From: Brachyhypopomus gauderio
Taxonomy: Eukaryota; Chordata; Actinopteri; Gymnotiformes; Hypopomidae
Length of the DNA stretch: 64,000 nt
Reading direction: 5' to 3'
Assembly (NCBI RefSeq): GCF_052324685.1
Contig: NC_135218.1
Span: forward strand, 20,086,197 to 20,150,196
The notes beneath the pieces were generated by a model that worked only from the letters and a program-made list of their open reading frames with translations, was not told where the DNA came from and made no database searches. Position numbers and translations under genes: made by a program. Below are positions 34,936 through 46,418 of this stretch, piece by piece. Numbering within the stretch: the stretch's first letter is position 1; every line of letters begins with the position of its first letter.

Positions 34936-37900
34936 TAAGCTGGCGGGGCCGGACCATGGGCATGTTACACAAGACAGGACGGAGACAAGGCGCATGAAAA
35001 ACCGGATGGACCTTCATGGATGGCGAGAGCACTAACCGGTAAGCGATGGGGTTAATGCGCTTGTCCACCTTGAAGGGACCCAAGTAGCGAGGTGCCAGTT
35101 TCTTGGTTCCACCGCGGACTGGCAGTTCCTTAGCGGACAACCAAACGCGCTGACCCAGGTGAAACGACAGGGCCAGAAGGCGGTGTTTATTGGCGTTCCG
35201 ACCATAGCCAGTGGAAGCAGACATCAAGGCTTTACAGGCCTTACGCCAGGCTAACCTACATCGCCGTACCATGGCCCGGGCACCTGGAACAGCCACTTCC
35301 TCCTCCTGATTAGCGAACATAGGAGGGGCATACCCATAGAGGCATTCGAAGGGAGACCCAGGGTCACTGGTAAGTGCTTGCTTGACCTCAGTTTCTACAG
35401 CCCACTGCAGGGGTTCCATAATTTTGGAAGCTGGCAGTACGGTGCTGGGCTCAGAGGTGTCAGGTGGCGACTCCCAATGGCGGGACAGAGCATCAGGTTT
35501 AGTGTTTTTAGTTCCCAGACGGTAAGAGAGTGTGAACTCAAAATGCCCAAAAGAAAAAAGACCACCTGGCTTGTGTGGGGATAAGACGCTTGGCCTGCTG
35601 GATGTAAGCCAGGTTTTTATGGTCTGTCCAGACCAGGAAGGGGTGCTTGGCCCCCTCCAGCCAGTGTCTCCACTCTTCGAGGGCTAATTTGACGGCTACG
35701 AGTTTCTTGTCCCCCACATCATAATTGCGTTCAGCGGGAGACATGGGAGTGATGGGAGTAATATGCACACAGATGAAGCTTGGGAGGGGACCCGGTTCTC
35801 TGGGAGAGAACGGCACCTACCTTGTAGTCAGAGGCATCGACGAACGGTTTCTGCTACGAACGGTAGGTCGGGATCCGGCATGCACAACACTGGTTTGGAA
35901 GTGAACTGCATTTTCAAGTCGTCGAACACTCGCTGGGCTTCAGGAGTCCAGACAAAGGGAACTCTTTTTGGTGAGAGTGGTCAGGGGAGCTGCAAGAGTG
36001 CTGAAATCCTTAATGAAGCAGCGGTAGAAATTGGCGAAACCTAAAAAAACGCTGTACCAGGCGGAGTGAGGTAGGTGTAGGCCAATGTGCAACAGCCCGG
36101 ACTTTAGAAGGGTCCATGGCCAGAGTGCTCTGGGCAATACGATAGCCGAGAAACCCTATTTCTTCTACATGAAATAGTGACTTTTCTAGTTTAATGAACA
36201 GATGGTTTTCGAGGAGTAGCTGAAGCATTCAATATTAGGATGTTTATTCTTTATTTTACTAAATATTATGTGCAATACCTACTTATTTTACATTTTATTT
36301 TTAATTCAATATTAGGATGTTTATTCTTTATTATTTGTACATATTTTTATATTTCAGTCCCACCAGGATTTCGCGGGCCTTTTTTGTGATTGTTGCGGGC
36401 TAAAATGTTTGATGTTGCGGGTGTTTTTCAAAAAAATTGCGATGGAAGTTACGGTGTGTTTTTGCTTTTTTGTGAGTACATTACAATAGGGAGTAAATGT
36501 TGTATGGTTTCCTCTATTTAGTAGTCCATTTTAATTATCTATTTACCTATTTATTCAGGGTTGCCAACTTTTCAAGATCGCTTGGAGTGAGATTTGAACC
36601 TGGAGGGGGTGGCGAACATTAATTGTTGACGGGGGGGGGGGGCGGGGTTAGCGAACGTAAGTTGTTACCGGGCGGCCTGTAAAATGGACACAAATTAAGT
36701 ATTATATCGAGATCGATCGCCAGTGGTTGGCGCCAGAGCGAACTAGTAACTCATAGATATGGATCAGAGATAAAAAAAACTTTATCTCTGACTTTAAACT
36801 TTATCTCAGTTTAAAGTTTAAACTTATAAACTTTATCTCAGACCCTCGCCGCTTGTGTGCGCTGCAGTGACTTCGCGGGCTACCGTTGCATTGTGGGGAA
36901 TGTAGTGTTTGTGCGTGCAAAACACCATCGGGCGGCTGTGGCCTGCGGGCCGGTTCTAATAGTAATTAAATATCATCCAGGGGGGCATAGATAATCAATT
37001 CGCGGGTCGGATCTGGACAGTTTATCCCCGCTTTCATGTAGTGTACCGGCATACTGCTTTTCCCGATCTTTTTGCCGTTATTTTCGTCGCTCATGCTGCT
37101 TTCAGTCTGCTCCTCTTGAACGTATATACGGAAGTAAGGCGGGAGTTTGTCGACGTCACATCAAGACGACATCAGTGATTGGTCAAATTTGCGGGAAAGT
37201 TGCGGTGATTGGCTGAAGTTGCAACACCACCCTAAATTCGCGGTGTTTGCTTGAAGTTGCGTTGAAGTTGCAAATCGCAACATCGCGACTTTCTGGAGGG
37301 TCTGATATTTTATAGAGGTGTTTTATTAAAATAATACACAAATGGTGGCACTGTAACAAAAGCAATTTCCCCCTGGGATTAATAAAGTATTCTGATGACC
37401 CGCCGGACATGTTTTTTATGTTCAGTCTCGGATTTACTGTAGATAAGGATATTGTCCAAATAAACAAAGACGTACCTGTCCAGAGCCTCCCTTAGAACTT
37501 CATTAATGAAGCGCTGGAACACAGCCGGGGCATTCATTAAACGGTGTGTGACCGGTAGTGGTTTCGGGGTTGCTCTTTAAGCATGTGTCCTTGCAGATGG
37601 CTCCCCAACTACGGACTGAGCGGGAGAGCCAATCCACCTCTGGGTTGTGGCGTTGGAGCCAAGGAAAACCCAGAATAAGATGCATCTGGGGCGCGCATAA
37701 AGGGCAAGCTTTTCTCTATGACTCTACTCATGTCTAGCAGTGGTAGAATGAGTGGCATCCGAGCCAGCCCTGACAGTAGCGTGAGTTCAGTATTAATGTG
37801 TTCTGTTGTTCTGTTGGAGCTCTGTGGGCTTGCTGTTTGAACATACTGCATTGGTATATACATGTGTGGTGTGCTGTTTCCTCTCACATCTTTGTTGATG

Positions 37901-38046
37901 CAGTTCCCAGACAAAGTAGGCTTGTTTGTTTGGTTATCGTTTATTGGTGTGACTGGATTTTTAATTACCTGTTTTACTGTTAAATGTCTGTGCTGCACCA
38001 TAGAGAATTGTAGTGACTGTTGGATCTGCAGACTGATTCTCATCAC
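34936..38046 (-). pseudogene. broken Ty3/gypsy pol polyprotein
   Basis: Reading high to low: protease end LILGFPWLQRHNPEVDW (about 37640-37685); a jump with reverse transcriptase N-terminal half missing; RT palm [20 protein letters not shown] with LDN (about 37440-37540); an inserted element (36234-37386); RT end LLENHLFIKLEKSLFH and [11 protein letters not shown] (36010-36233); connection [20 protein letters not shown] (about 36000-36060); RNase [17 protein letters not shown] (35538-35816); integrase C-terminus FECLYGYAPP to KKLAPRYLGPFKV (34950-35419). Frameshifts, stops and deletions show it is dead. Order and motifs fit a sushi-type gypsy. Confidence 0.85.
36234..37386 (+). mobile_element. 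LINE-tailed insertion carrying hAT debris, inside the gypsy RT
   Basis: The insertion splits the RT reading frame between HVRRV and LQLLLENHLF. It ends with CCCTGGGATTAATAAAGT, a 3' tail type common in fish LINEs, and ATTC may be a short TSD (36230-36233, 37387-37390). Inside, CAG.CCC.CCAG-type inverted ends (about 36356 and 37303) outline another hAT-like piece. The block ATTAGGATGTTTATTCTTTA repeats at 36235 and 36312. Confidence 0.6.
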
Positions 38047-38340
38047 AGGGGGAGGAAACCTACAATATATTATTCTGGTCTCTTTTAGCTATACTGTCTG
38101 GTCTGTTTGTTTCATCTGTTATCCTGTGTTTTGCATTATTTTGCTTTGGTTTGGTTGTAGTGTTTCATTCTTTTTTTGTTAGTACACTAGATTTAGGTAA
38201 GGTTAGTGTGGTTAGCTAAGGTTAAGTTTGGTTGGCTAAGGTTAAGTGCATTTGAGGTGTAATTGATTTGGGGTTAATTTATCACTCAAATCAATTTATC
38301 ATTAATTTATTTATCAAAGCTGCCCAGCGACTTAATCTGA

Positions 38341-40179
38341 GGTGCGTTTCCCAAAATGTTTGTAACTCTAAGTACTTCATAACCTCGTACTTACAAATAT
38401 TCTTAAATTTATGAGTGTTTCCCGAAACTCTTCGTAACTTATGTCGTACTTATAGTCGTTTGTAATTTAAGAATATTTGGATTCGTAACTCACATGCAGT
38501 TTAAGGATAGAGGCCACTAATTTCACTCGCGCTGGTATTAAGCACGGCATTACAAAATTTGCGTTTATGTGTATAATTAGCGTAGTAGCCTATTTTCTTT
38601 TGAAGTAATTACATTGCATATACCACATTAAGTGTCAACAAAAATCGAATGTACTACTTTGAATTATTTAGCATTAGCTGATATATTCCCAATATTTAAT
38701 TAAATCGTGCAGTTAATAACGTTTCAGACTTTCACAAGTAATGTATTCTTTGTAAAGAAATGGCTACAAGTTGGCCTATTAAGCTTGTTTTAACTTTACC
38801 AATAAAATTGATTGATTAATCTGTAGCATATATAAGTAACTTGGATTATGGATAGCAATTGTGCTTGTGTGGTGAACATGACATCTCTTCAGAGTATTGG
38901 TTTTGAGTAGAAGACAATTTAAGAAGATGACGTAAGCCATGTAGTTCGCCTGAATGCAGAATGCCTGTTACTGATGCACGATGCAGTTACTGACAGCCCT
39001 CCGATTTTATGCCACAGGTGGGTTTCTGCAGACTGTTGGTGATGCCGACGGACTAAGCAAAGCTGACGTATATAAATGTGTGCATGCTGTTACTAAAGCA
39101 TTGCTTCGCCATGCAGCAATATATATAACATTTCCAAAATTGGTTTTCATGCAATTGCAAACATTCCTGGAGTTGTTGGTGAAGTGGACAACACTCTGAT
39201 CCCCATACACACTCCCAGCCTCTTGAGCCCAATCTACATCTGCCGTAAAGGCTTCTCTGCATTGAATATACAAACAATGTGCAACCACCAAGGCCTCTTT
39301 ATCGACATTGTGGCCAAGTGGCCTGGGAGTACTCATGACTCCTTCATCTGGGCCAATTCTGGAGTGTCAGATGACTAGGGACAGTGTATTTGATGGTGGG
39401 CATGTACTAGCTGACAGTGGGTATCCACTCTGAAGCTCCTGTATCAAATCTCCTCGTATCCCTTCAGTGCCTTCTCCTCCTCAAGAGTAAGGGAACTTGT
39501 GGATATTTGACCTCCACCAGTCTTAGCCCTCTCCTTTCTGAGTTCTGCACCCTTATTTTGGCTTGACATGCCACATGCCATGCCTGATCTATTAATTCCA
39601 CTACATGCACTGATATTCTTGGCAATATCATCACATTTTTGTTTTTTTTTTTTTCTGAATTTAAGGAACTTCCTCGAGCTTTAGAAAACAGTATACTTTT
39701 GTTTTTGGCTCAGTTCATTCAACAGAAAGTTTCATTTTCTCTGCTTGTTTGCCATGGTTTTGAATAACGTGTGAAAGTTTAATTGTCTGCCCTATTTATA
39801 GCTTTTGATAAAAGCCTATACGATCGGTCAGAATTGCAAAGGTAATAATTTTAAGTTCTACAAATTTTTTTCTTATACTTGAAATTTCAACACTTATTAG
39901 TTGTTACTTTTTATGCTTTTCATTTTGCCAGTGATTCTTTTGGGCCGTAATAATGAAAAAAAATTATGTAAATCGGTAGTTCAGTTTTCGACTAGCGGAG
40001 CTTTTCCAGTGCAGAGGCAGAGGTGGAGTCAACAAAGAACTACTTAGAACTTGTTCGTAAATTGGGAGACAAAGAAGGCTTTTGGGAAACACTCGTAAAA
40101 TTTGTCATTCTTAAAGTTACATTGTTCTTAAAGTTGTTCATAAGTTTCTACGATTGTTCGTTATCGGGAAACGCACTCC
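38341..40179 (+). mobile_element. PIF/Harbinger element with decayed transposase
   Basis: Left end GGTGCGTTTCCC and right end GGGAAACGCACTCC are inverted, and TGA flanks both sides (38338-38340, 40180-40182), a 3-bp TSD as in PIF/Harbinger. Both ends carry TCTTAAATT/CGTAACT or TCGTAAATT/TCTTAAAG-type words. A transposase relic lies inside. Confidence 0.82.
38981..39420 (+). pseudogene. HARBI1-like transposase relic
   Basis: The first part encodes QLLTALRFYATGGFLQTVGD, then LSKADVYKCVHAVTKAL. After a frame change, VDNTLIPIHTP and RKGFSALNIQTMCNHQGLF lead to DIVAKWPGSTHDSFIWANS. These are the standard HARBI1/PIF DDE-nuclease blocks, including the GSTHDS motif. It stops at 39378; downstream the frames are short. 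Not functional. Confidence 0.85.
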
Positions 40180-40988
40180 TGATAAATTTATTTATCCTAA
40201 CAGAACCCTGGTCAATCAGATTTGACACTTCCCAACGTCATAGAGACTCGGGTGTAGTCCCATTAGAAAGAAAACAAAAACCCCAGACTTTGTCCTGAGT
40301 CTCTATAACAGGGGTACTCAACTGGCGGACCGCGGTCCGGATCCGGACCCGAACGCAGTCCTGTCCGGACCCAATCTCATTCCTGATTAACTGGATACGG
40401 ACTAAAACAAAACCGTAGCATTTATTTCAGGGCTATCCACGATTTTCCTGAACTTTAACCTTTCCCATGATTCGTAGCTGAATCCGGTTGTTGGTTTCCG
40501 GTTGTAGTGTTTACATTATGAGCGAGTCAGAAAGTGGACGTTCGTTGCTGCTTTATTAAAAATACACGGCCAATAATACTAGGTGGCTGCACAGTACGAG
40601 CGTTAAAAAAAGTTGTGGTGACTGTGTTTTACCAGTGCCCCACCCCTCAACGCTCTCAGAGTGGGTTGATAACATGAAGCTGTGGCCTGAAGTTAGCGAT
40701 ATTGATATAGTCAATTACTTCGTCTTTCCCGAAGGCGTAGATGGCGAAGAGCTACGGAATTATAAAAGCACAGAGGCATACAACTACCTTTATAGCAACA
40801 AAATAGGAAAGGTATTGTATAAAAAACATGGTGATTTCATTTTTTTAAAGCTGAGGTAGAGCCAAGTGAGACCGTGAGCCGAGGTAAACATCAGGCGTGG
40901 GTAATGCTGAGGGAGAGTGGAGTAGTGGAGACAGTGGGTTACTCGTGCATTGCAGAACGTATGTTGTGAAACATTGAAAAACAATAAA

Positions 40989-41246
40989 TTATATGTATAA
41001 TATCTCGTTTGTTTGTAGTTTTACTTTTACTATAACTGTTTGTAGATCCGTTTGGCTCATGCGAACTATTCGTCTCTTCTTTTGGGGTGGTCTATCGTAA
41101 CCCAAATACAGCTCCGGGTCAGGATGCAGCTCTGTAGGCTTCTTTTCAACAAAGTGAAACGAGCAAACATATATCCTCTTCGGATGGTATTTCAGTTTTA
41201 AAACTGCAAGCCACGCTAGGCTCCTTCCCTTCGGTATGGAATGCAA
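40989..41246 (-). pseudogene. THAP-domain fragment
   Basis: Encodes IPKGRSLAWLAVLKLKYHPK then RIYVCSFHFVEKKPTELHPD, the second half of a THAP zinc finger. The C-x2-H pair (CSFH) is visible, but the first cysteine pair is not in frame. Basic KKKRRIVR follows. THAP domains are DNA binders of P-element-type transposases and derived host genes. About 85 codons only, so it is a relic or one exon of a lost gene. Confidence 0.65.
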
Positions 41247-42034
41247 AGCAAAACGTAGTTACTTGGATATCCCCGCATGATCATGATTGAGCCGCGGACA
41301 TTTTTCTCCGATCGCGCTGTCTAATGCCAGGTTCACACTACACGACTTTTCAGTCGTCAGGTTTTTGTGCCGTTCGCACTACATGACTGGTTGTGCTGTA
41401 ATCGCAAGTCTTTCAGTTGTTGTGGCTTTCACACTACATGACTGATCGGCGACGCGGGCTCATGATCGCAAGCGCGCTGTAAATAAATCGCTGTTTTAAT
41501 CGGTTTGTAGGAGGTTCTTCCCAGAGTTTTGGTAATATGACATAATTGAATGTCCACTTTCTCTCATCCCGTTAGAAGAACTCGCATTTCGTGCTCCTGT
41601 TTCTTTTTGAGCCTGCTTGAATTTTAACTTCGCATTTGGACCATTCAAAAACATTGTGGGACTGTTCAAAAGATATTAATAGATACGTGGACCGTTACAT
41701 TATATTCTTGTTTATTGTTTCCTGACGTTTCATCTCAGTCTGTACAGTTTAAGGTAGTTTTTAAGGGTCCCAAGACAACGTGTTGGTCCGATGAACCATG
41801 ATCACGGCGGGCACTAGCCACATGGTAAAACTAGCGCACATTTCTTGATCACAAGATGTAGGTTAATTGCATTAAAAAATACAGACTATTTAAATTTGAA
41901 TATCTTTGGACTGGCTTGATCAAATTTGACAATTAAGGCATCTTTTTTGTTACATTGTGCTGCATCTAATAAAATTATTTTAAATGTGATTAAGTAATGT
42001 TGAAAAAAATATCCAAGTTACTACAAAAGGAGCC

Positions 42035-44232
42035 GGTGTTCTGAAAATCTGTGCTACCCCTCGAGCTGTCCTACCTTGGGCTACTGCGCATGCTAAGATT
42101 ACGTCACTCTCAGCGCACATGGCGCACACCCGTAGCGCAAAATTATAGACATATCTATCGATTCTTGCTACCATGTCAAAATGTAGTACCACAGCAGTAG
42201 CTGTACGTACGATCATATTATAGGCTATATTACCTTATCCGAACGTGCTTCTACCATTAATACTGTATGTACGATCATTTAATAGGCTATATTACCTTAT
42301 ATGAATGTGCTTGTACCATTAATATTGTAGGTACGATCATTTTATAGGCTACATTACCTTATCCAAACATGCTTCTACCATTAATACTGTAGGTACGATC
42401 ATTTTATAGGCTACATTACCTTATCCAAACATGCTTCTACCATTAATACTGTAGGTACGATCATTTTATAGGCTACATTACCTTATCCAAACATGCTTCT
42501 AGTAGGTACGATCATTTTATAGGCTACATTACCTTATCCAAACATGCTTCTACCATTAATACTGTAGGTGCGATCATTTTATAGGCTATATTTACCTTAT
42601 CAGAACGTGCGTACAGCATTAATACTGTAGGTACGATCATATTATAGGCTATATTTACCTTATCAGAACGTGTGTACAGCATTAATACTGTAGGTACGAT
42701 CATATAGGCTACATTTACCTTATCAGAACGTGTGTACAGCATTAATACTGTAGGTACGATCATATTATAGGCTATATTTACCTTATCAGAACGTGTGTAC
42801 AGCATTAATACTGTAGGTACGATCATATAGGCTATATTTACCTTATCAGAACGTGTGTACAGCATTAATACTGTAGGTACGATCATATTATAGGCTATAT
42901 TTACCTTATCAGAACGGGTGTACAGCATTAATACTGTAGGTACGATCATATTATAGGCTATATTTACCTTATCAGAACGTGTGTACAGCATTAATACTGT
43001 AGGTACGATCATATAGGCTACATTTACCTTATCAGAACGTGTGTACAGCATTAATACTGTAGGTACGATCATATTATAGGCTATATTTACCTTATCAGAA
43101 CGTGTGTACAGCATTAATACTGTAGGTACGATCATATAGGCTATATTTACCTTATCAGAACGTGTGTACAGCATTAATACTGTAGGTACGATCATATTAT
43201 AGGCTATATTTACCTTATCAGAACGGGTGTACAGCATTAATACTGTAGGTACGATCATATTATAGACTATATTTACCTTATCAGAACGTGTGTACAGCAT
43301 TAATACTGTAGGTACGATCATTTTATAGGCCACATTACCTTATCAGAACGTGCATCCAGCATTAAAACAGTAGGTACAATCATTTTATAGGCTACATTAC
43401 CTTATCAGAACGTGTGTACAGCATTAATACTGTAGGTAGGTATGATCATTTTATAGGCTATATTACCTTATCCGAACGTGCTTCTACCATTAATAAAATC
43501 ACAAGTCATTATTGAAACAATGCACTGGAGCAAAACAAATTTTAATTATACATTATGATACAGTTATTGCAAATTATTCTAGAATAAAACTGTGAACATT
43601 AAAAATACTACAAAAATAACACTGCAGTTTTGGTCTCTCAGCGTTGGTCTGTTAAAATTTCTGTACTGCATCGGTAGTTGTACCATTTCTGTTATGTTCT
43701 TGTCGTCAGCATCACCTTCTAACATGGAGAAATGACAGCGCAAACGTCATGAACGTTACATGGTTATTTACTTGTATTTAAGAAAATTGCTTCAGAAATA
43801 TAAAATAGCCAAACTGAACGAATGTTAAGCGTTAAGAAGTGCTCGTTTTGAGGTGAATCAACTAAAACCAGTTAGTGTAGGACACTAGAATGAACAGATG
43901 GATAAAATCGAGTACGGCGAGGCTAAAACAGACATTTGAAACCTCCACTTGTTGGAAACACTCGAGCAAATAGTAATATTTACGAGGTCTTTCCTAGGAT
44001 AATCACAAAAATATTTAACAATTGTCGAAAAAACACAATAAAATGCAAAAAGATTTACATTGCAATATGATTAAATACGAGAAATGGGCAAAACTCACCG
44101 TTATTCCAAGACAAAAAACAGCTGGTAGCGCAAAATTCTGGGCTACGCTGACAGTGACGTAATCTTAGCATGCGCATGCGCAGTAGCCCAAGGTAGGACA
44201 GCTCGAGGGGTAGCACAGATTTTCAGAACACC
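42035..44232. mobile_element. nested element with ~90-bp inverted ends enclosing a tandem array
   Basis: The left end GGTGTTCTGAAAATCTGTGC, then TACCCCTCGAGCTGTCCTAC and CTTGGGCTACTGCGCATG, recurs as the reverse complement at 44140-44232 with few changes. Immediately flanking bases do not show a clean duplication, so I cannot place the superfamily. The interior is mostly tandem repeat plus about 700 bp of plain AT-rich sequence with no coding frame. Confidence 0.8.
42200..43497. repeat. 57/63-bp tandem array, about 20 units
   Basis: Units carry CATTAATACTGTAGGTACGA, TCATATTATAGGCTATATTT and ACCTTATCAGAACGTG. Middle units alternate between about 63 and 57 bp by gain or loss of TTATAG, and outer units are more diverged. 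A 269-codon minus-strand frame (MIVPTVLMLYTRSDKVNIAYN-like repeats) is open because both unit lengths are multiples of three; I do not consider it a gene. Confidence 0.93.
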
Positions 44233-44591
44233 TGTTGCGGACAGTGTTTACGAAGCTGCTGGTGTTCAAAGCATATACTTTCCAACAACAACTTCAATTT
44301 TTTGAGTTGTTATGGCACCCGACAAGGGAACATGTCGAGCCTGAGCTCATACTTGAAGCACGTAATCGGTATCAAAGCCAGTTTTATTCGTCTCACTAGC
44401 AATGTTTTGGTTAGCGATGCTGAAACGCTAGCGAGACCGGAACTAAGAAACCGGGGAACGGAAATAGTGAGACGTCATGGCAACCCCCATTGGGATTCCA
44501 GGAAAAAGGTGGATAGAAAAAACACTCCGTCACGAGTGTTACGTTTGCCACCCCCGCTCAACAACTTACGTTCGCCACCCCCGCTCAACAA

Positions 44592-45190
44592 CAAGTCTGC
44601 CTGGTTGAAGCTTCACGAGCGGCGCGAGGGTCCGCGCGGCGAAAATGACGTAATCGCTGTGGCTCCGCGTGTGCGCGAGTGCCTCGCGCGCTGTCGGTTC
44701 GCGAGGTCGTGCACCTCTCGAATTTTGTAACTTCGCGCCGCGCTTCAGCGCAATGAACAAAGTCACGTTTTCAGGGTTCATACACCTTTATAAGGTGGAA
44801 TTCAAGCACTTGTACGCCACTTTCAAGGTTCATTTCAATATTTCCCAGCATGTTAAACATAATTAAGTAAAAAAAACGCCCAATCTTCACGTCTTCACGT
44901 TCTCTCATGTTTCGTCCTGGAATTACAAGAGGCTCGTAGGCCTATTTGTTAACCTAATACAAGAGAACTATTCAGTCAGACAGATATTTGTTGTGAAACC
45001 AAGTAGTTACAATTTCAAGCATTTTAAAGTACTTTAACCTAAATTCCAGCACCTTTCAAACCTGAAACATATAGCAACATTAAAGTTGGTCAGGTAAATG
45101 TTCATTTTCCTGTTTTGAGGGGTGTTTCTACCACATATCGTTTCGGACAAAACGCCTATCGTTTAGGACAAAACGCTCGCGAAAGTATAA
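44592..45190 (+). repeat. dispersed repeat family R1, copy 3
   Basis: GCCTGGTTGAAG, GAGGGTCCGCGCGGCG, AAAATGACGTAATCGCTG, CTCGAATTTTGTAACTTCGC and CATGTTTCGTCCTGGAATTA appear in the same order as in copy 1. A poly-C run (about 45210-45238) follows. Confidence 0.82.
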
Positions 45191-45756
45191 ACGCCTCCAC
45201 CGTTCGCGCACCGTTCGCCCCCCCCCCCCCCCCCCCCCGCTCAACAACTTACGTTCGCCACCCCCGCCGCACCGGACCTCAGGTCACAGGTATCTGCCAA
45301 AACTGGACCGCGGACAAATTTAGTTGAGTACGCCTGCTCTATAAGCTTCCTGTCAAAGGTTACAGCAATCCAGCAGTAACATGGTGGTTTTCATTCCTTA
45401 TCCTAACCCCAACCCTAAGAATAACCAGATAAAAATAGTTGAAACAGTGTACCACAGCTGTTTGAAGGGAAGGGAACGTACAGAAAGCTGAAGGATCTAG
45501 AAAGACTAAGCAGTGAAGATGGTGAGCAGAGCAGAGGCAGCAAGGGAATATCAACAGAATAACAAAGCAAAAGAAAACAAGTGATTATGAGGGAGTGAGG
45601 AACAGAACCAACAGAGCAGTTCTAACAAACAGGTTGGTGATGACATTGCTGAAATAGGTGAGAGTTCAGAGCAAAAAAAATTAGATCCCACCTTTGATCC
45701 TCCTGATAATATCTAAGAAATGATTAAACTGGTATCCACACTAAAAACACTAAACA

Positions 45757-46328
45757 TATAACTCCTTCTCAAGTCGAGATCACGAAACCAAGTCGTTCTT
45801 ATATTACGGGCTTTAATCACAAAGCATGATAGTGTGCCGTGAGAACTGTTAAGACATACAGAAAGAGATACAAAAAACGAAACGAAACAACTTATTTTCA
45901 CACAAAGACTTCAAAGGAACAACACGACCGTACAGTTACATGGAATTCGTCACATTACATCTTTAAACTTGCAAAATTACAGTAACAGAAAACAGTAAAT
46001 GTACCTCATTGGCCGCTTTCCCTTGAGAAAGAATTAGAAATCTTCAAACTTATACGCACTATGCACTTAGACAATCTTAGACAGAGGAATCAGCGAGGTG
46101 TCTGCCGGCTAGCTTGGTCCAGCATGTACAAGTGTAACCCTTAAAAGTAACACCCTATCAACCCGCGGCAGCAAACTTTGGTTCCCCCCTATCAAACAAA
46201 CAATATACATGAAAGATATGAAATTATACTTAAAATATTTAACTATCTTGTATGTATGTATGTATTTATGAACTCCATATTTTTTACCTAATATTTATTT
46301 ATTTGTTCTGACTTCGATGGCAGCTACA
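45757..46328 (-). repeat. 3' LTR of the BEL/Pao element
   Basis: 572 bp, matching 53404-53975 without a visible difference. It contains several (GTAT)n/(TATT)n short runs near the upper end. Confidence 0.95.
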
Positions 46329-46418
46329 CTCCCACCAAATTACTTGTGATTTCACTCAAACCTACATACTAGGCTAGCTCAAGCTGATAAGACACATTAC
46401 AAGGAAAACGTGGCAGCG

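Larger units (their letters stand above)
40309..45336 (+). mobile_element. composite hAT element, 5.0 kb, with exact 8-bp TSD
   Basis: Left end CAGGGGTACTCAAC and right end GTTGAGTACGCCTG match as inverted repeats at 13 of 14 bases. CTCTATAA is present on both sides (40301-40308 and 45337-45344). The interior is a mosaic: a THAP fragment, a truncated copy of the 18934 Harbinger-like repeat (41326-41475), a second element with ~90-bp inverted ends and a tandem array, and repeat R1 copy 3. No hAT transposase is recognisable. It was mobilised or built as one unit; nested insertions may be older or younger. Confidence 0.82.

Noticed and set aside
42524-43333. 269-codon minus-strand open frame made of 19-21 residue repeats
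   Set aside because: It is open only because tandem units are 57 or 63 bp, multiples of three. No homology or splice context.
42200-43497. CRISPR-like or satellite centromere array
   Set aside because: Repeats are directly adjacent without unique spacers, the genome is vertebrate, and 1.3 kb inside a transposon is too small for a satellite block.
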